From contig JAEWQF010000005.1 of assembly GCA_023399295.1 (NCBI GenBank), forward strand, positions 1-56,335: a stretch of DNA of 56,335 nt, read 5' to 3'. Shown in pieces: positions 7,861 through 16,795 of this stretch. The notes under the pieces were generated by a model, which saw only the letters and a list, made by a program, of their open reading frames with translations, searched no databases and was not told the DNA's origin. The position numbers and the translations under genes were made by a program. Each line of letters starts with the position of its first letter. The first letter of the stretch is position 1. The DNA is from Bacteroidota bacterium. GTDB lineage: Bacteria; Bacteroidota; Bacteroidia; Bacteroidales; Dysgonomonadaceae.

Positions 7861-9204
7861 ATGAATAGCAAGAAAAAAAGGATCTTTTCTCTGATCGCTT
7901 TTGCAATGACAACCGTTGTCATTTTTGCACAACAAGTGGGCTCCAATTCGCCATACAGTAGGTATGGTTACGGGTTGCTTTCAAACCCGGCACTGGGCGC
8001 CTCGGAAGCGATGGGAGGAATCAGTTACGGGTTGCGCCGCAGTCAACAGGTCAACCCCGGCAATCCGGCTTCCTATTCTGAACTTGACTCGCTCACCTTC
8101 ATCTTCGATATGGGGGTCTCGGGCCATCTGGCACACATGAACGACGGCACCAACAAGCGTGATTTTTACAATGGCAACCTCGATTATGTGGCCATGCAGT
8201 TTCCCTTGTTGCGCAACGTGGGCGGCAGCATCGGGTTGTTACCCTATTCCAAGACAGGGTATAATTTTGGAGGTGTACGCTCCCTGGCTGATATACAATA
8301 TGTAGAAACCTATCGTGGTACGGGTGGCTTGAACCAGGTTTATGCCGGCGTTGCCTGGGAGCCGGTGAAGAATCTTTCAGCCGGTGTCAATATCGCTTAC
8401 CTCTTTGGCAGCTTCTCACGCAGCAGCGTGGTGATGCCCATTCAATCGGCCTCTCTGGTGACTGAGGACAAGCATTCCTATACCCTCCGTGACCTGAAAT
8501 ATGATTTTGGCTTGCAGTACCGCCTTGATCTGGATAAGACGCGATCGGTGACCCTGGGTGCGGTGTATACCCCCTCCATCCGTGCAAATGCAGCAGTAAA
8601 TCACTCGATATTGCTCTACAGCGACGATCCCTATGAGAATCCCTGGCTCACACCCTCACAGGAGAAACTCAACGACACCTTGCGGGGGGTCTCCTTTCAA
8701 ATGCCGCAATCGTTCGGTTTCGGCGTCACCTACAGTACCGGCAAGTTACTGGTTGGTGTGGATGGAACCTACCAGATGTGGAAGAAGATGGAATATCCCG
8801 ACCTGCTCGATGGTCTCACTTCCGACACGCGCTTTAACGATGTGCTCCGCATCAACACCGGAATGGAATATGTGATTGATCCGGTGAGTCAGAACTATTT
8901 TCACCGCATCCGTTTCAGGGGGGGGGTGTCATACTCGAATGCCTACAGCAACTTCTCTGTTGTCAATCCTGAGAGCGGATTGAGTGGTGGCATTGGCAGT
9001 TACCGTGAATATGGGGTGAATGTGGGTCTTGGGTTGCCATTCCGCGACTACATGACCGGACAATATGTATCCATGCTGAATATCGGTTTGGGCTATTCCA
9101 GACAACAGCCCGACCGGAAGCACATGATCAGTCAGGATCTGTTTAAGATTTCACTGAACATGAACATCAATGAGTTTTGGTTCTTCAAACGGCAATTCAA
9201 CTGA
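7861..9204 (+). CDS. Outer-membrane beta-barrel protein of unknown function (first gene of envelope cluster)
   Basis: The 447-residue protein has a Sec signal peptide (basic start, hydrophobic core ending VIFAQQ). The rest alternates polar and aromatic residues as in a large beta-barrel, with NSPYSRYGYGLLSNP right after the signal, many GxGxxY/F strands and aromatic residues near the C-terminus. The opening resembles the conserved Bacteroidetes outer-membrane protein found beside the TPR/LptC/CorC/PpiD genes; the FadL/OmpP1 transport fold is the nearest general comparison. Function is unknown. The next gene follows after 114 bases on the same strand, and its location suggests a role in envelope assembly or transport. 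Confidence 0.75.
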   Translation: MNSKKKRIFSLIAFAMTTVVIFAQQVGSNSPYSRYGYGLLSNPALGASEAMGGISYGLRRSQQVNPGNPASYSELDSLTFIFDMGVSGHLAHMNDGTNKRDFYNGNLDYVAMQFPLLRNVGGSIGLLPYSKTGYNFGGVRSLADIQYVETYRGTGGLNQVYAGVAWEPVKNLSAGVNIAYLFGSFSRSSVVMPIQSASLVTEDKHSYTLRDLKYDFGLQYRLDLDKTRSVTLGAVYTPSIRANAAVNHSILLYSDDPYENPWLTPSQEKLNDTLRGVSFQMPQSFGFGVTYSTGKLLVGVDGTYQMWKKMEYPDLLDGLTSDTRFNDVLRINTGMEYVIDPVSQNYFHRIRFRGGVSYSNAYSNFSVVNPESGLSGGIGSYREYGVNVGLGLPFRDYMTGQYVSMLNIGLGYSRQQPDRKHMISQDLFKISLNMNINEFWFFKRQFN

Positions 9205-9318
9205 TGCCTGTTTGCCCTCATTGATACTGGACGAAAGGGAGAGATTAAACTTTCCTTTTAACATTTTGTCCAAATCACAACAAGTAGAAGTAAAAACAAC
9301 TTTAAACAAACAGAGCAT

Positions 9319-10683
9319 ATGAAAAAAATTGTAGTATCAGGATTCGTGGCTTTCCTGCTGGTGGCAGGAGCCAGCGCCCAGAAGGCAGGCTATGATCCCG
9401 TGAAAGCCCCCTACGGACACGGTGAGGACAGTGTCACTTGCCGTGAGAGCCTGAGTCTCATGCAGACAGCCGCCAAGGCAGAGGCTTATGAGAGTGCACT
9501 GGCACCCTGGACAGCCGCTTATGAGAATTGTCCCGCTTCCAGCAAAAACATCTATATTTACGGACCCCGCATTTTCAAGGCACTGCATGCTTCAGCAACC
9601 GATGAAACAAAGAAGCAGGAGTATCTTGACAAGGTGATGGAGATTTATGACAACCGGTTGAAATATTTTGGTGCAGATGACGCCAAGGGAACCATCCTTG
9701 CATACAAGACCTATGATTACATGGAGCTGAAAGGTGAAAAAACGGATCAGAAGGTGATTTACGACTGGTTGGGTGAAGCGGTGAATGAAATGAAGAGTGA
9801 GATGTATCCGCTGGATGCCTACTCCTACTTCATGGTTGCCTCTCTGACCCAATTCCTCGTTGACAACTCAAACAAGGATCAGTATATCAGCGACTATTTC
9901 AAGGTTGTGGGTTATGTGGATCAGGCCATTGCCCACTACAAGGCAGGTGGTGACCAGGCCAACGCCGATTACCTGGGTATGGTGAAAGAGGGTGTTGTGA
10001 AAGGTTTTGTTGCCAGCGGTGCCGGCGACTGCAAGACACTCAACGAATATTATGCCGACAAGGTGGAACCCAACAAAACAAACAAGGAGTTTCTGAATGA
10101 AGTACTCGATGCCCTTGCCTCCGTAGGTTGTACCGAGTCTGATCTCTACTTCACCGCATCGGAGTACCTGCACATCCTTGAACCCTCTGCCAGTGCTGCA
10201 CTGGGTCTGGCCAACAAGAGCCTGCGCGACAAGGATTACGACACCGCAGTGAAATATTACTCCGAAGCGGCAAAGCTTGAAGTTGACAAGAGCAAGTCAT
10301 CGAACTACATGATGCAGCTTGCCGGTATCTTCTCAAACCAGCGTAATTTTGCCCGTGCCAGAGCTGCTGCTTACGATGCGCTGGAGTACAACCCCAACAA
10401 CGGAGAAGCCTACATCCTGATAGCCCAGCTCTATGCCAGTTCAGCCAACAACATCTTCTCCGAGAGCGAGAAGGCAGGTCTGGTCTATTGTGCAGCCGTT
10501 GACAAACTGCAAAAAGCCCGTGCGGTGGATCCCAGTGTAGCCGGTAAAGCCAACAGTCTGATCAACCGCTATTCCGCTGCTTACATGGATACCGAAACCG
10601 CCTTCATGATGGGTATCAAAGCGGGTGAAACGGTGCATATTCCCGGCTGGATCGGCGAAAGCACGACGGTCAGGTTACGATAA
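9319..10683 (+). CDS. Secreted TPR-repeat protein
   Basis: The 454-residue protein begins with a signal peptide (MKKIVVSGFVAFLLVAGASAQ). Its helical segments carry tetratricopeptide features, clearest from about residue 290 to 380: ALGLANKSLRDKDYDTAVKY, followed by ARAAAYDALEYNPNNGEAY. TPR proteins are scaffolds and have no catalytic residues. It lies between the barrel gene and lptC in the conserved Bacteroidetes order, and a periplasmic role in outer-membrane or LPS-export assembly is an inference from this position only. The C-terminus (ESTTVRLR) is basic. Confidence 0.8.
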   Translation: MKKIVVSGFVAFLLVAGASAQKAGYDPVKAPYGHGEDSVTCRESLSLMQTAAKAEAYESALAPWTAAYENCPASSKNIYIYGPRIFKALHASATDETKKQEYLDKVMEIYDNRLKYFGADDAKGTILAYKTYDYMELKGEKTDQKVIYDWLGEAVNEMKSEMYPLDAYSYFMVASLTQFLVDNSNKDQYISDYFKVVGYVDQAIAHYKAGGDQANADYLGMVKEGVVKGFVASGAGDCKTLNEYYADKVEPNKTNKEFLNEVLDALASVGCTESDLYFTASEYLHILEPSASAALGLANKSLRDKDYDTAVKYYSEAAKLEVDKSKSSNYMMQLAGIFSNQRNFARARAAAYDALEYNPNNGEAYILIAQLYASSANNIFSESEKAGLVYCAAVDKLQKARAVDPSVAGKANSLINRYSAAYMDTETAFMMGIKAGETVHIPGWIGESTTVRLR

Positions 10684-10711
10684 AAAAAGAGGAGGGTATA
10701 ACGTGTTGAAG

Positions 10712-11380
10712 ATGCAACACAACATACGTAACATAGCACGCATAACAACCATTGCTACAATGGTTGTTATGTTGTTTTATTTTGTTTCCTGCAAAGAGAA
10801 AGATGAAAACCTTGTGCCTTTCAACTACGATCCGGAACAGGTGCCTACAATGGTCACCGATTCGGTGACCACGTTGATTTCCGATTCGGGTGTAACGCGT
10901 TATAAGCTGGTAGCCGACGAATGGCGTGTGTTCGACAAGGCTGCCGAACCCTACTGGTATTTCCCTTACGGCATTTACCTGGAACGGTTTACCCCTGACT
11001 TTCGCATCGAGGCGACTGTCATGTCTGACACTGCCTGGTATTTTAGCAGGAAAGATCTGTGGCAGCTGAAAAAAAATGTACACGTGGAGAATATGAGGGG
11101 TGAGATCTTCGACAGCGAGGAGTTGTTTTGGGACCAGAAAAATGAAAAGGTATACTCTGACAGCTACATTGTCATCAAGCGTGGAGTGACTGAGATCAAG
11201 GGGTACGGCTTTGAGTCGAACCAGGCGATGACCGATTACCGCATCTTCCGCCCTCACGACGGCAAGCTTCCTTTTACAGAGAACCCGGATGGAGACTCGT
11301 TGCAGCAAGCCACAAATGCTCCCGACACACTTCAACCGGGAGCGCAAATGAAACAACAGATCAAAGAGCCTCAATCATGA
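10712..11380 (+). CDS. lptC: LPS export periplasmic protein LptC
   Basis: LptC is the bitopic inner-membrane component that passes LPS from LptBFG to LptA. The 222-residue protein has one N-terminal hydrophobic segment (ITTIATMVVMLFYFVSC; the cysteine could also be a lipobox) followed by a beta-jellyroll. The repeated ExFxxDFRIEATVMSD and IFDSEELFWDQKNEKVYSD are typical of the LptC/OstA fold. I use the ATG at 10712; a GTG at 10703, six bases after a GGAGGG, is an alternative. Its stop overlaps the start of the next gene by 4 bases (ATGA). The lptB, lptF and lptG partners are not here. Confidence 0.85.
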   Translation: MQHNIRNIARITTIATMVVMLFYFVSCKEKDENLVPFNYDPEQVPTMVTDSVTTLISDSGVTRYKLVADEWRVFDKAAEPYWYFPYGIYLERFTPDFRIEATVMSDTAWYFSRKDLWQLKKNVHVENMRGEIFDSEELFWDQKNEKVYSDSYIVIKRGVTEIKGYGFESNQAMTDYRIFRPHDGKLPFTENPDGDSLQQATNAPDTLQPGAQMKQQIKEPQS

Positions 11381-12651
11381 CACCAACTGCACCCATTTGC
11401 TGTCTGATATTCAGTTTGCTGCTTTCTCTTTTCTTTTCCGGCACGGAGGCGGCGTTTGTCTCCTCCGACAAGCTGAAGTTTGCACTAAGCAGTAAGACAC
11501 AGGGTTATTACCACTACCTGTTGAACATGCTACTCAGTCACCCGCGTCAGTTTCTGGCTACGATGGTGGTTGGCAAGATCATGGCGCTCCTGTTGCTAAT
11601 CACCTCGTCGCTGCTGTCACTACAGCAGCCGACAACCGACGATAGATCCAGTCTCGCACAGTTGCTGCTCATTCTCCTTGCGTTTTTTCTGGTCATACTG
11701 ATCACAGACCAATTGCTGCCGAGGCTGCTGTTTCAACGCCATGCCAATTTCTGGATGAAGGTGTTTGCAATACCCGCTTTTCTGTTCTATGTGCTGTGTT
11801 ACCCCTTGACTCGTTTTCTCATCCTGCTGTCGAGACTCGCTGTCCGGCTTTTTGGAGTTCGTTTTGCTGACACCAGGGGAAAGCAGTCCGGGTTCAATGA
11901 CATCGACGCATATGTGAAGAGCAGCATCCATGAATTGGCAAACGAAGAGGATATGGATGCCGAGGTGAAGATTCTCCGGAACGCACTCGACTTCTCTGCG
12001 CTGAAAATCAAGGACTGTATGATTCCGCGAGCCGAAATTGTAGCGGTGAGTGTTGACACTGATGTTGAGACACTGAAAGAGCGATTCATCGAAACGGGTC
12101 TCTCCCGTATCCTGGTCTACAGAGAGGATATGGACAATATCCTGGGATACATTCATATCTGGGAGATCTTCGACCAACCCGCCGACTGGGTGGCCAGCGT
12201 GGCATCCCTCTCGTTCGTGCCTGAAAGCATGTCGGCCAAACAACTGATGAGTGACCTGATGCAGCAGCGCAAGAGCATCGCCGTGGTGGTAGATGAGTTT
12301 GGCGGTACCTCCGGCATCGTGACAATGGAGGATTTGGTGGAGGAGATTTTCGGTGAGATTGAAGATGAATATGATGTCAAGTCCAATTTCATCAAACGGG
12401 AGGGTGAGGGTCTGTTCGTCTTATCCGGACGCGTGGAGATTGACCACCTCAACGAACTGCATCACCTCGCTTTACCGGTGTCGGATGCATATTCCACTGT
12501 GGCCGGATACCTACTCCATCACATGCAGCGCTTCCCGAAAACCTATGAGACGGTGATCATTGGCAAATATACCTTTAAGATACTGAAAGTTACAGCACGA
12601 AAAATTGAAGTGGTGCGGTTGCAGATTGGTTCCGCTGTGGGTGAAGGGTGA
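11377..12651 (+). CDS. CNNM/CorC-type membrane protein with CBS pair (hemolysin family)
   Basis: The 424-residue protein has an N-terminal DUF21 transmembrane region (SLLLSLFFSGTEAAFVSSDKL, then three hydrophobic helices to about residue 160). A cytoplasmic CBS-domain pair follows (IKDCMIPRAEIVAV; the AVVVDEFGGTSGIVTMED signature near 305-322), with a CorC_HlyC transport-associated domain at the C-terminus. Relatives transport or sense Mg2+/Co2+; in Flavobacteria the related GldE is tied to gliding. The old name hemolysin is not supported by function. It is translationally coupled to lptC by a 4-base overlap. Confidence 0.9.
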   Translation: MTPTAPICCLIFSLLLSLFFSGTEAAFVSSDKLKFALSSKTQGYYHYLLNMLLSHPRQFLATMVVGKIMALLLLITSSLLSLQQPTTDDRSSLAQLLLILLAFFLVILITDQLLPRLLFQRHANFWMKVFAIPAFLFYVLCYPLTRFLILLSRLAVRLFGVRFADTRGKQSGFNDIDAYVKSSIHELANEEDMDAEVKILRNALDFSALKIKDCMIPRAEIVAVSVDTDVETLKERFIETGLSRILVYREDMDNILGYIHIWEIFDQPADWVASVASLSFVPESMSAKQLMSDLMQQRKSIAVVVDEFGGTSGIVTMEDLVEEIFGEIEDEYDVKSNFIKREGEGLFVLSGRVEIDHLNELHHLALPVSDAYSTVAGYLLHHMQRFPKTYETVIIGKYTFKILKVTARKIEVVRLQIGSAVGEG

Positions 12652-12780
12652 TTATTTCACTGCACCACTGCATACTTTTCCATGAAATAAATCATATATC
12701 TGCTTTATTTTTACTAACTTCGCACCCTTATTTGAATCAGATTACATTTTACCTTTTAAACAGCACTAAAGATTAGTTAA

Positions 12781-14910
12781 ATGGCTACTTTACAAAAGAT
12801 TAGGGATAAAGGCACGCTGTTGGTCATCGTTATTGGGGTGGCACTGCTTGCTTTTGTTTTAGGAGACTTGCTTACTTCCGGTTCCACGCTCTTCGGGAGG
12901 GCGCAGGATAAAGCGTTCGTGGTGAACGGCGAAGTGATATCAACCAAGGAATATGCCGACAAGATTACTGAGTTTGAGGAGTTCCAGAAGATGGTGAGTG
13001 GTCAGAGCTCACTCGATGAAAACACCTCGGCACAAATCCGCGAAGCGGTTTATCAGCAGATGGTACGCCAGCGTATGTTGGATCATCAGACCGGCAAGCT
13101 GGGACTCACTGTAAGCAAGGAAGAGATCAACGACCTGGTGCATGGCGAATACATCTCACCCGTATTGCAACAACTTCCTTTTTTTGTGGATCCGCAGACC
13201 GGCATGTTCAGTCGTACCGCTTTGGTTGATTTCATCAACACCATTAACATGGCAAGTCCCAATTCGGAGGAGCAATCAATCGTAAACCAGTATAAGTCAC
13301 TCTGGCTATTTATTGAAGAGATGGTCAGGACCCAGCGTTTGGAAGAAAAATACATCTCACTGCTCTCAGGAGCGGCGATCACCAATGATGCAGAAGCAAA
13401 GTTTGCTTTCGAGATGTCACAACAGAGTGCCGACATGGCCTATGCGGTACAGAGTTACTTCACGATACCCGATTCTGCGGTGATGGTGACAGATCAGGAG
13501 ATCAGGGCCTATTATGAAAAACACAAAGATGCGTATCGTTTGGATGCTCCCCTTGTGAAGCTCTCTTATTTCTCCAAGCAGGTGTTGCCTAGTGAGGAGG
13601 ATTATGCAGAGGTGGAAGCCGAGTCGCGTGTGGCTTTCTCGGAGCTGCAGAACAGTCAGAATCCGGCTGCTGTTGTTGCCGATTATTCTCAGGTGCCTTA
13701 TCGTGATGTTTTCATGAGTGAGACAACGCTGACGCCCGATCAGATTGAGTTTGTTCGCACAGCGTCACCCAATGATATTTTTGGTCCAGTGCGTGAAGGT
13801 GATTCTTATCAGATCGTGAAGTTGATAGACAAAACAGTCGCTCCCGATTCGGTGCACTTTAGGATGATGTCGATTCCCGGTAGTTCCATTGTCGGTCAGG
13901 ATTCAATCGTGACCCGTTTTACCGATAGCCTCTACACCGTGATTCAAGGTGGACAATTGTTTGCCGACGTGGCCAACAGCCTCAATCCCAGCTCTAATGG
14001 CGGTGATGTGGGCTGGGCCAGGGAAATCGATCTGGCATCGTTTGGTGCGGAGATGGTTGATGCGGTGTTCAATACACCTGTGGGTGAGCTGGTGAAGCTA
14101 TCCCTGCCGGGGCAACAGATCATTCTTCAGATAGAGGAGCGGACGCAACCGGTGAACAAATACAAAGTGGCCCTCATCGACATGCCGGTGATCGCCAGTG
14201 AGAAGACCTCCAACAACATCGACAATGAGCTGAATCAGTTTGTGTCAACACCAGAGGTGGGTAGTAAGTTTAACGATCTGGCTGCCGAAAAGGGCTATAT
14301 GGTGATGCCCAACATCACCGTTTCTGCCAATGATTTCACATTGGCGCAGATCCCCGGATCACGTCAGGTGATTACCTGGGCGGCAAACGAGAAGAAGCCG
14401 GGGAGCGTGAAGAAATTTGACTTCACCAACCTGCGCGTGGTGGCTCGTGTGGATCAGTTTATACCTGCCGGCACCACACCGCTTTCAGAAGTCTCCACCG
14501 GCATCAGGTCACGGCTGTTGAATGAGAAGAAGGCTGAGAAGATCATTGCTGACTTGAAAGGCAAGAACATCACTACCCTCGAGGCTTATGCTGAAGAAAT
14601 GAACAGCCGTGTCGATACGGTTCGTTTTGTGAGCTTCAATACGCAGAACATCACTGGTCTGGGTTATGAACCGGTGCTGAATGCAGTTTCTACCTACGCT
14701 CCACTCAATAGCATGGTGGGGCCACTCAAGGGGAACATGGGTGTTTACGTGTCGCAGGTGACAGCACGCACCCAGGGCAGTGAGAGCTATGATGACAAGG
14801 CACAGAAACAGAGCATGATGAATGAGAAGGCCTATCGCCTGCAAATGCAGTCGGTGGAGGTGCTCAAGGATAAGCTGGGGGTTGAAGACAACCGATTCCG
14901 TTTTTTCTGA
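12781..14910 (+). CDS. PpiD/SurA-type peptidyl-prolyl isomerase, membrane-anchored
   Basis: The 709-residue protein has one N-terminal anchor (LLVIVIGVALLAFVLGDLL, about residues 13-31) and then a large periplasmic part: a SurA_N-like chaperone region (about 40-200), a parvulin domain near 345-460 (VHFRMMSIPGS, the GGDVGWAREID turn) and a long C-terminal chaperone region. It matches the PpiD architecture of Bacteroidetes, where it assists folding of outer-membrane proteins. It closes the envelope cluster. Genes of similar make-up are often annotated SurA; the membrane anchor favours PpiD. Confidence 0.9.
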   Translation: MATLQKIRDKGTLLVIVIGVALLAFVLGDLLTSGSTLFGRAQDKAFVVNGEVISTKEYADKITEFEEFQKMVSGQSSLDENTSAQIREAVYQQMVRQRMLDHQTGKLGLTVSKEEINDLVHGEYISPVLQQLPFFVDPQTGMFSRTALVDFINTINMASPNSEEQSIVNQYKSLWLFIEEMVRTQRLEEKYISLLSGAAITNDAEAKFAFEMSQQSADMAYAVQSYFTIPDSAVMVTDQEIRAYYEKHKDAYRLDAPLVKLSYFSKQVLPSEEDYAEVEAESRVAFSELQNSQNPAAVVADYSQVPYRDVFMSETTLTPDQIEFVRTASPNDIFGPVREGDSYQIVKLIDKTVAPDSVHFRMMSIPGSSIVGQDSIVTRFTDSLYTVIQGGQLFADVANSLNPSSNGGDVGWAREIDLASFGAEMVDAVFNTPVGELVKLSLPGQQIILQIEERTQPVNKYKVALIDMPVIASEKTSNNIDNELNQFVSTPEVGSKFNDLAAEKGYMVMPNITVSANDFTLAQIPGSRQVITWAANEKKPGSVKKFDFTNLRVVARVDQFIPAGTTPLSEVSTGIRSRLLNEKKAEKIIADLKGKNITTLEAYAEEMNSRVDTVRFVSFNTQNITGLGYEPVLNAVSTYAPLNSMVGPLKGNMGVYVSQVTARTQGSESYDDKAQKQSMMNEKAYRLQMQSVEVLKDKLGVEDNRFRFF

Positions 14911-14928
14911 TCCAATCATTCAGACGAT

Positions 14929-14974
14929 CCTACATAAAAAGGGCTGACCCATGGGTCAGCCCTTTTTATGTAGG
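14929..14974. terminator. Bidirectional intrinsic terminator, perfect palindrome
   Basis: A perfect 46-base inverted repeat without spacer (23-base arms) sits between the convergent ppiD and PPi-PFK genes. Each arm carries A5/T5 next to a GC-rich core (GGGCTGACCCA), so the RNA from either strand folds into a hairpin followed by a U run. Confidence 0.93.
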
Positions 14975-14991
14975 TGTCACGAGGGTAGGGG

Positions 14992-16656
14992 TCATTGCAC
15001 CATGATCTGTCCCTTTTGCTCCAGTTGCAGCGTTTTGCTTGGCTGGTCGCACACTTCAGTGGGTCCGAAGTACTGTATGGGTCCAGGATATACGTAATCG
15101 GTCTCAATGGCCCACTTGTCACGCTGGCTTGCGAAATAGCCAAAGGGCTTCCCGTTGAGTTCGACCAATGCCTTTTGAATTACCGGTTTCATTTCGCCAT
15201 GACGTCGTTCCATATTCATCATCATGGTGATGGGTATTCCACCTGCAATCCATTCTGAAGCCTGAGCGGTGGTATTGCGTACTGATGACATATAGCCTGT
15301 TTTGCCGGCCGCCACCAGCATCGAAGCGGTATAGCCGAGCGAGTAACAGTAGTCGGCATCATAGTTTGAAGGAGCCGCACAGCGTCCTTCGTAACCAAAG
15401 AAATGTGTGATGGAGGCGAACTTTCCGTTGTACTTGCCCTCTTTCTTCCATTGATCGAGTTTTTTCTTCACCATCTCTGCCAGCAGTTTCTCTGTTTCAA
15501 TCAACGACACCTGCACGTTGCCATGTGGGTCACGGTCGAGGGTGAGCTGCCGGGCCACCGTTTCGGGCAGGCTGGCGTAAATCTCCGCATTGACCGCCGA
15601 CAACTTGCTGATGATATAGTCACGTTTGCCGGAGCGGCGTACCAGGTCAAACTCCTCCTGGTTGTGTGCCAGGAAGTCGTTCAGCTCGCTGATCAACAGC
15701 TTCATGGCCGGGATGAACTCGATCAGGCCTTCCGGGATGATTACAGTTCCGTAGTTCAGTCCTTTCTGGGCGCGATTTGAGATCACTGTTGCGATGTCTT
15801 CGATAATCTGGTCGAGCGACCATCCCTTTGCTTCCACCTCTTCAGAGACAATGCTGATGTTGGGATGTGTCTGCAGTGCGCATTCGAGTGCGATGTGAGA
15901 GGCTGAGCGGCCCATCACCTTGATAAAGTGCCAGTACTTGCGTGCCGAGTTGCAGTCGCGCTGTATGTTCCCAATCAGTTCTGAGTATACCTTGCATGCG
16001 GTATCGAAGCCGAAGGAGGTTTCAATCTGTTCGTTTTTGAGGTCACCATCGATTGTCTTGGGACATCCGATCACCTGTACGCCGGCATTGATGGCGGCGT
16101 AGTATTCTGCAAGCACACATGCATTGGTATTGGAGTCGTCGCCACCGATGATCACCAGTGCCTTGATGTCCAATTTTTTCAGGATTTCAAGTCCTTTGTC
16201 GAACTGCTCCTTGCTCTCCAGCTTGGTACGTCCGGAGCCGATGATGTCGAAGCCGCCGGTATTGCGATATTCATCGATGATCTCAGCGGTCAGCTCCTTG
16301 TATTGGTGGTCTACCAGTCCACCAGGACCGAGGATGAACCCGTAGAGTTTGCTTTGGGGATGCAGACGCTTGATGCCATCGAATATGCCGGCAATCACAT
16401 TGTGTCCGCCAGGTGCCTGTCCACCTGAGAGGATCACCCCCACATTCTGTGGCGAGTTGCTGCCTGTTTCACCCGCACTGCCAGCAAATGTCACGATGGG
16501 CATTCCGTAGGTATTGGGGAATAACTTGGCGATCTCCTCCTGGTCACGCACCGATTGAGTGGCAGCACCCTCTTCAATTTTCACATTGCCCTTCAATCCT
16601 GTGGGCATCTTGGGCTGGTAAGAAGCCCTCGCAATCTGTAAAGCGCTTTTTGTCAT
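14992..16656 (-). CDS. pfp: Diphosphate--fructose-6-phosphate 1-phosphotransferase
   Basis: PFP reversibly phosphorylates fructose 6-phosphate with pyrophosphate instead of ATP, saving ATP in fermentative glycolysis. The 554-residue protein is the long (plant-beta-like) clade. The donor site is GGDDS (171-175); the second Asp blocks ATP and marks PPi use. The catalytic PKTIDGDL is at 199-206, and MGRSASHIALECAL and PEGLIEFIP follow. The first 60 residues are an extension seen in the long clade. It is convergent with ppiD through the palindromic terminator and divergent from sucA. Confidence 0.95.
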   Translation of the reverse strand: MTKSALQIARASYQPKMPTGLKGNVKIEEGAATQSVRDQEEIAKLFPNTYGMPIVTFAGSAGETGSNSPQNVGVILSGGQAPGGHNVIAGIFDGIKRLHPQSKLYGFILGPGGLVDHQYKELTAEIIDEYRNTGGFDIIGSGRTKLESKEQFDKGLEILKKLDIKALVIIGGDDSNTNACVLAEYYAAINAGVQVIGCPKTIDGDLKNEQIETSFGFDTACKVYSELIGNIQRDCNSARKYWHFIKVMGRSASHIALECALQTHPNISIVSEEVEAKGWSLDQIIEDIATVISNRAQKGLNYGTVIIPEGLIEFIPAMKLLISELNDFLAHNQEEFDLVRRSGKRDYIISKLSAVNAEIYASLPETVARQLTLDRDPHGNVQVSLIETEKLLAEMVKKKLDQWKKEGKYNGKFASITHFFGYEGRCAAPSNYDADYCYSLGYTASMLVAAGKTGYMSSVRNTTAQASEWIAGGIPITMMMNMERRHGEMKPVIQKALVELNGKPFGYFASQRDKWAIETDYVYPGPIQYFGPTEVCDQPSKTLQLEQKGQIMVQ

Positions 16657-16714
16657 TGGAATGATTATTATGATGTTGAATACTGATCTGATTGAGCAGA
16701 ATGATTTGAGGCAT

Positions 16715-16722
16715 CAAAAGTA
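16715..16722 (-). promoter_or_regulatory. Candidate -7 promoter box of pfp
   Basis: The minus strand reads TACTTTTG (TAnnTTTG). It lies 58 bases upstream of the pfp ATG at 16656, in the 139-base divergent region shared with sucA. Confidence 0.4.
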
Positions 16723-16795
16723 GCATTTTTTGTTGGTTTAGCCGAACAATTTCACCATCTTTACCATTTATATCATTATTCATCAAGTCTGACAA

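Noticed and set aside
9229..9271. Imperfect inverted repeat between the barrel and TPR genes as a terminator
   Set aside because: The stem is interrupted and AT-rich, with no T run after it; the genes look co-transcribed.
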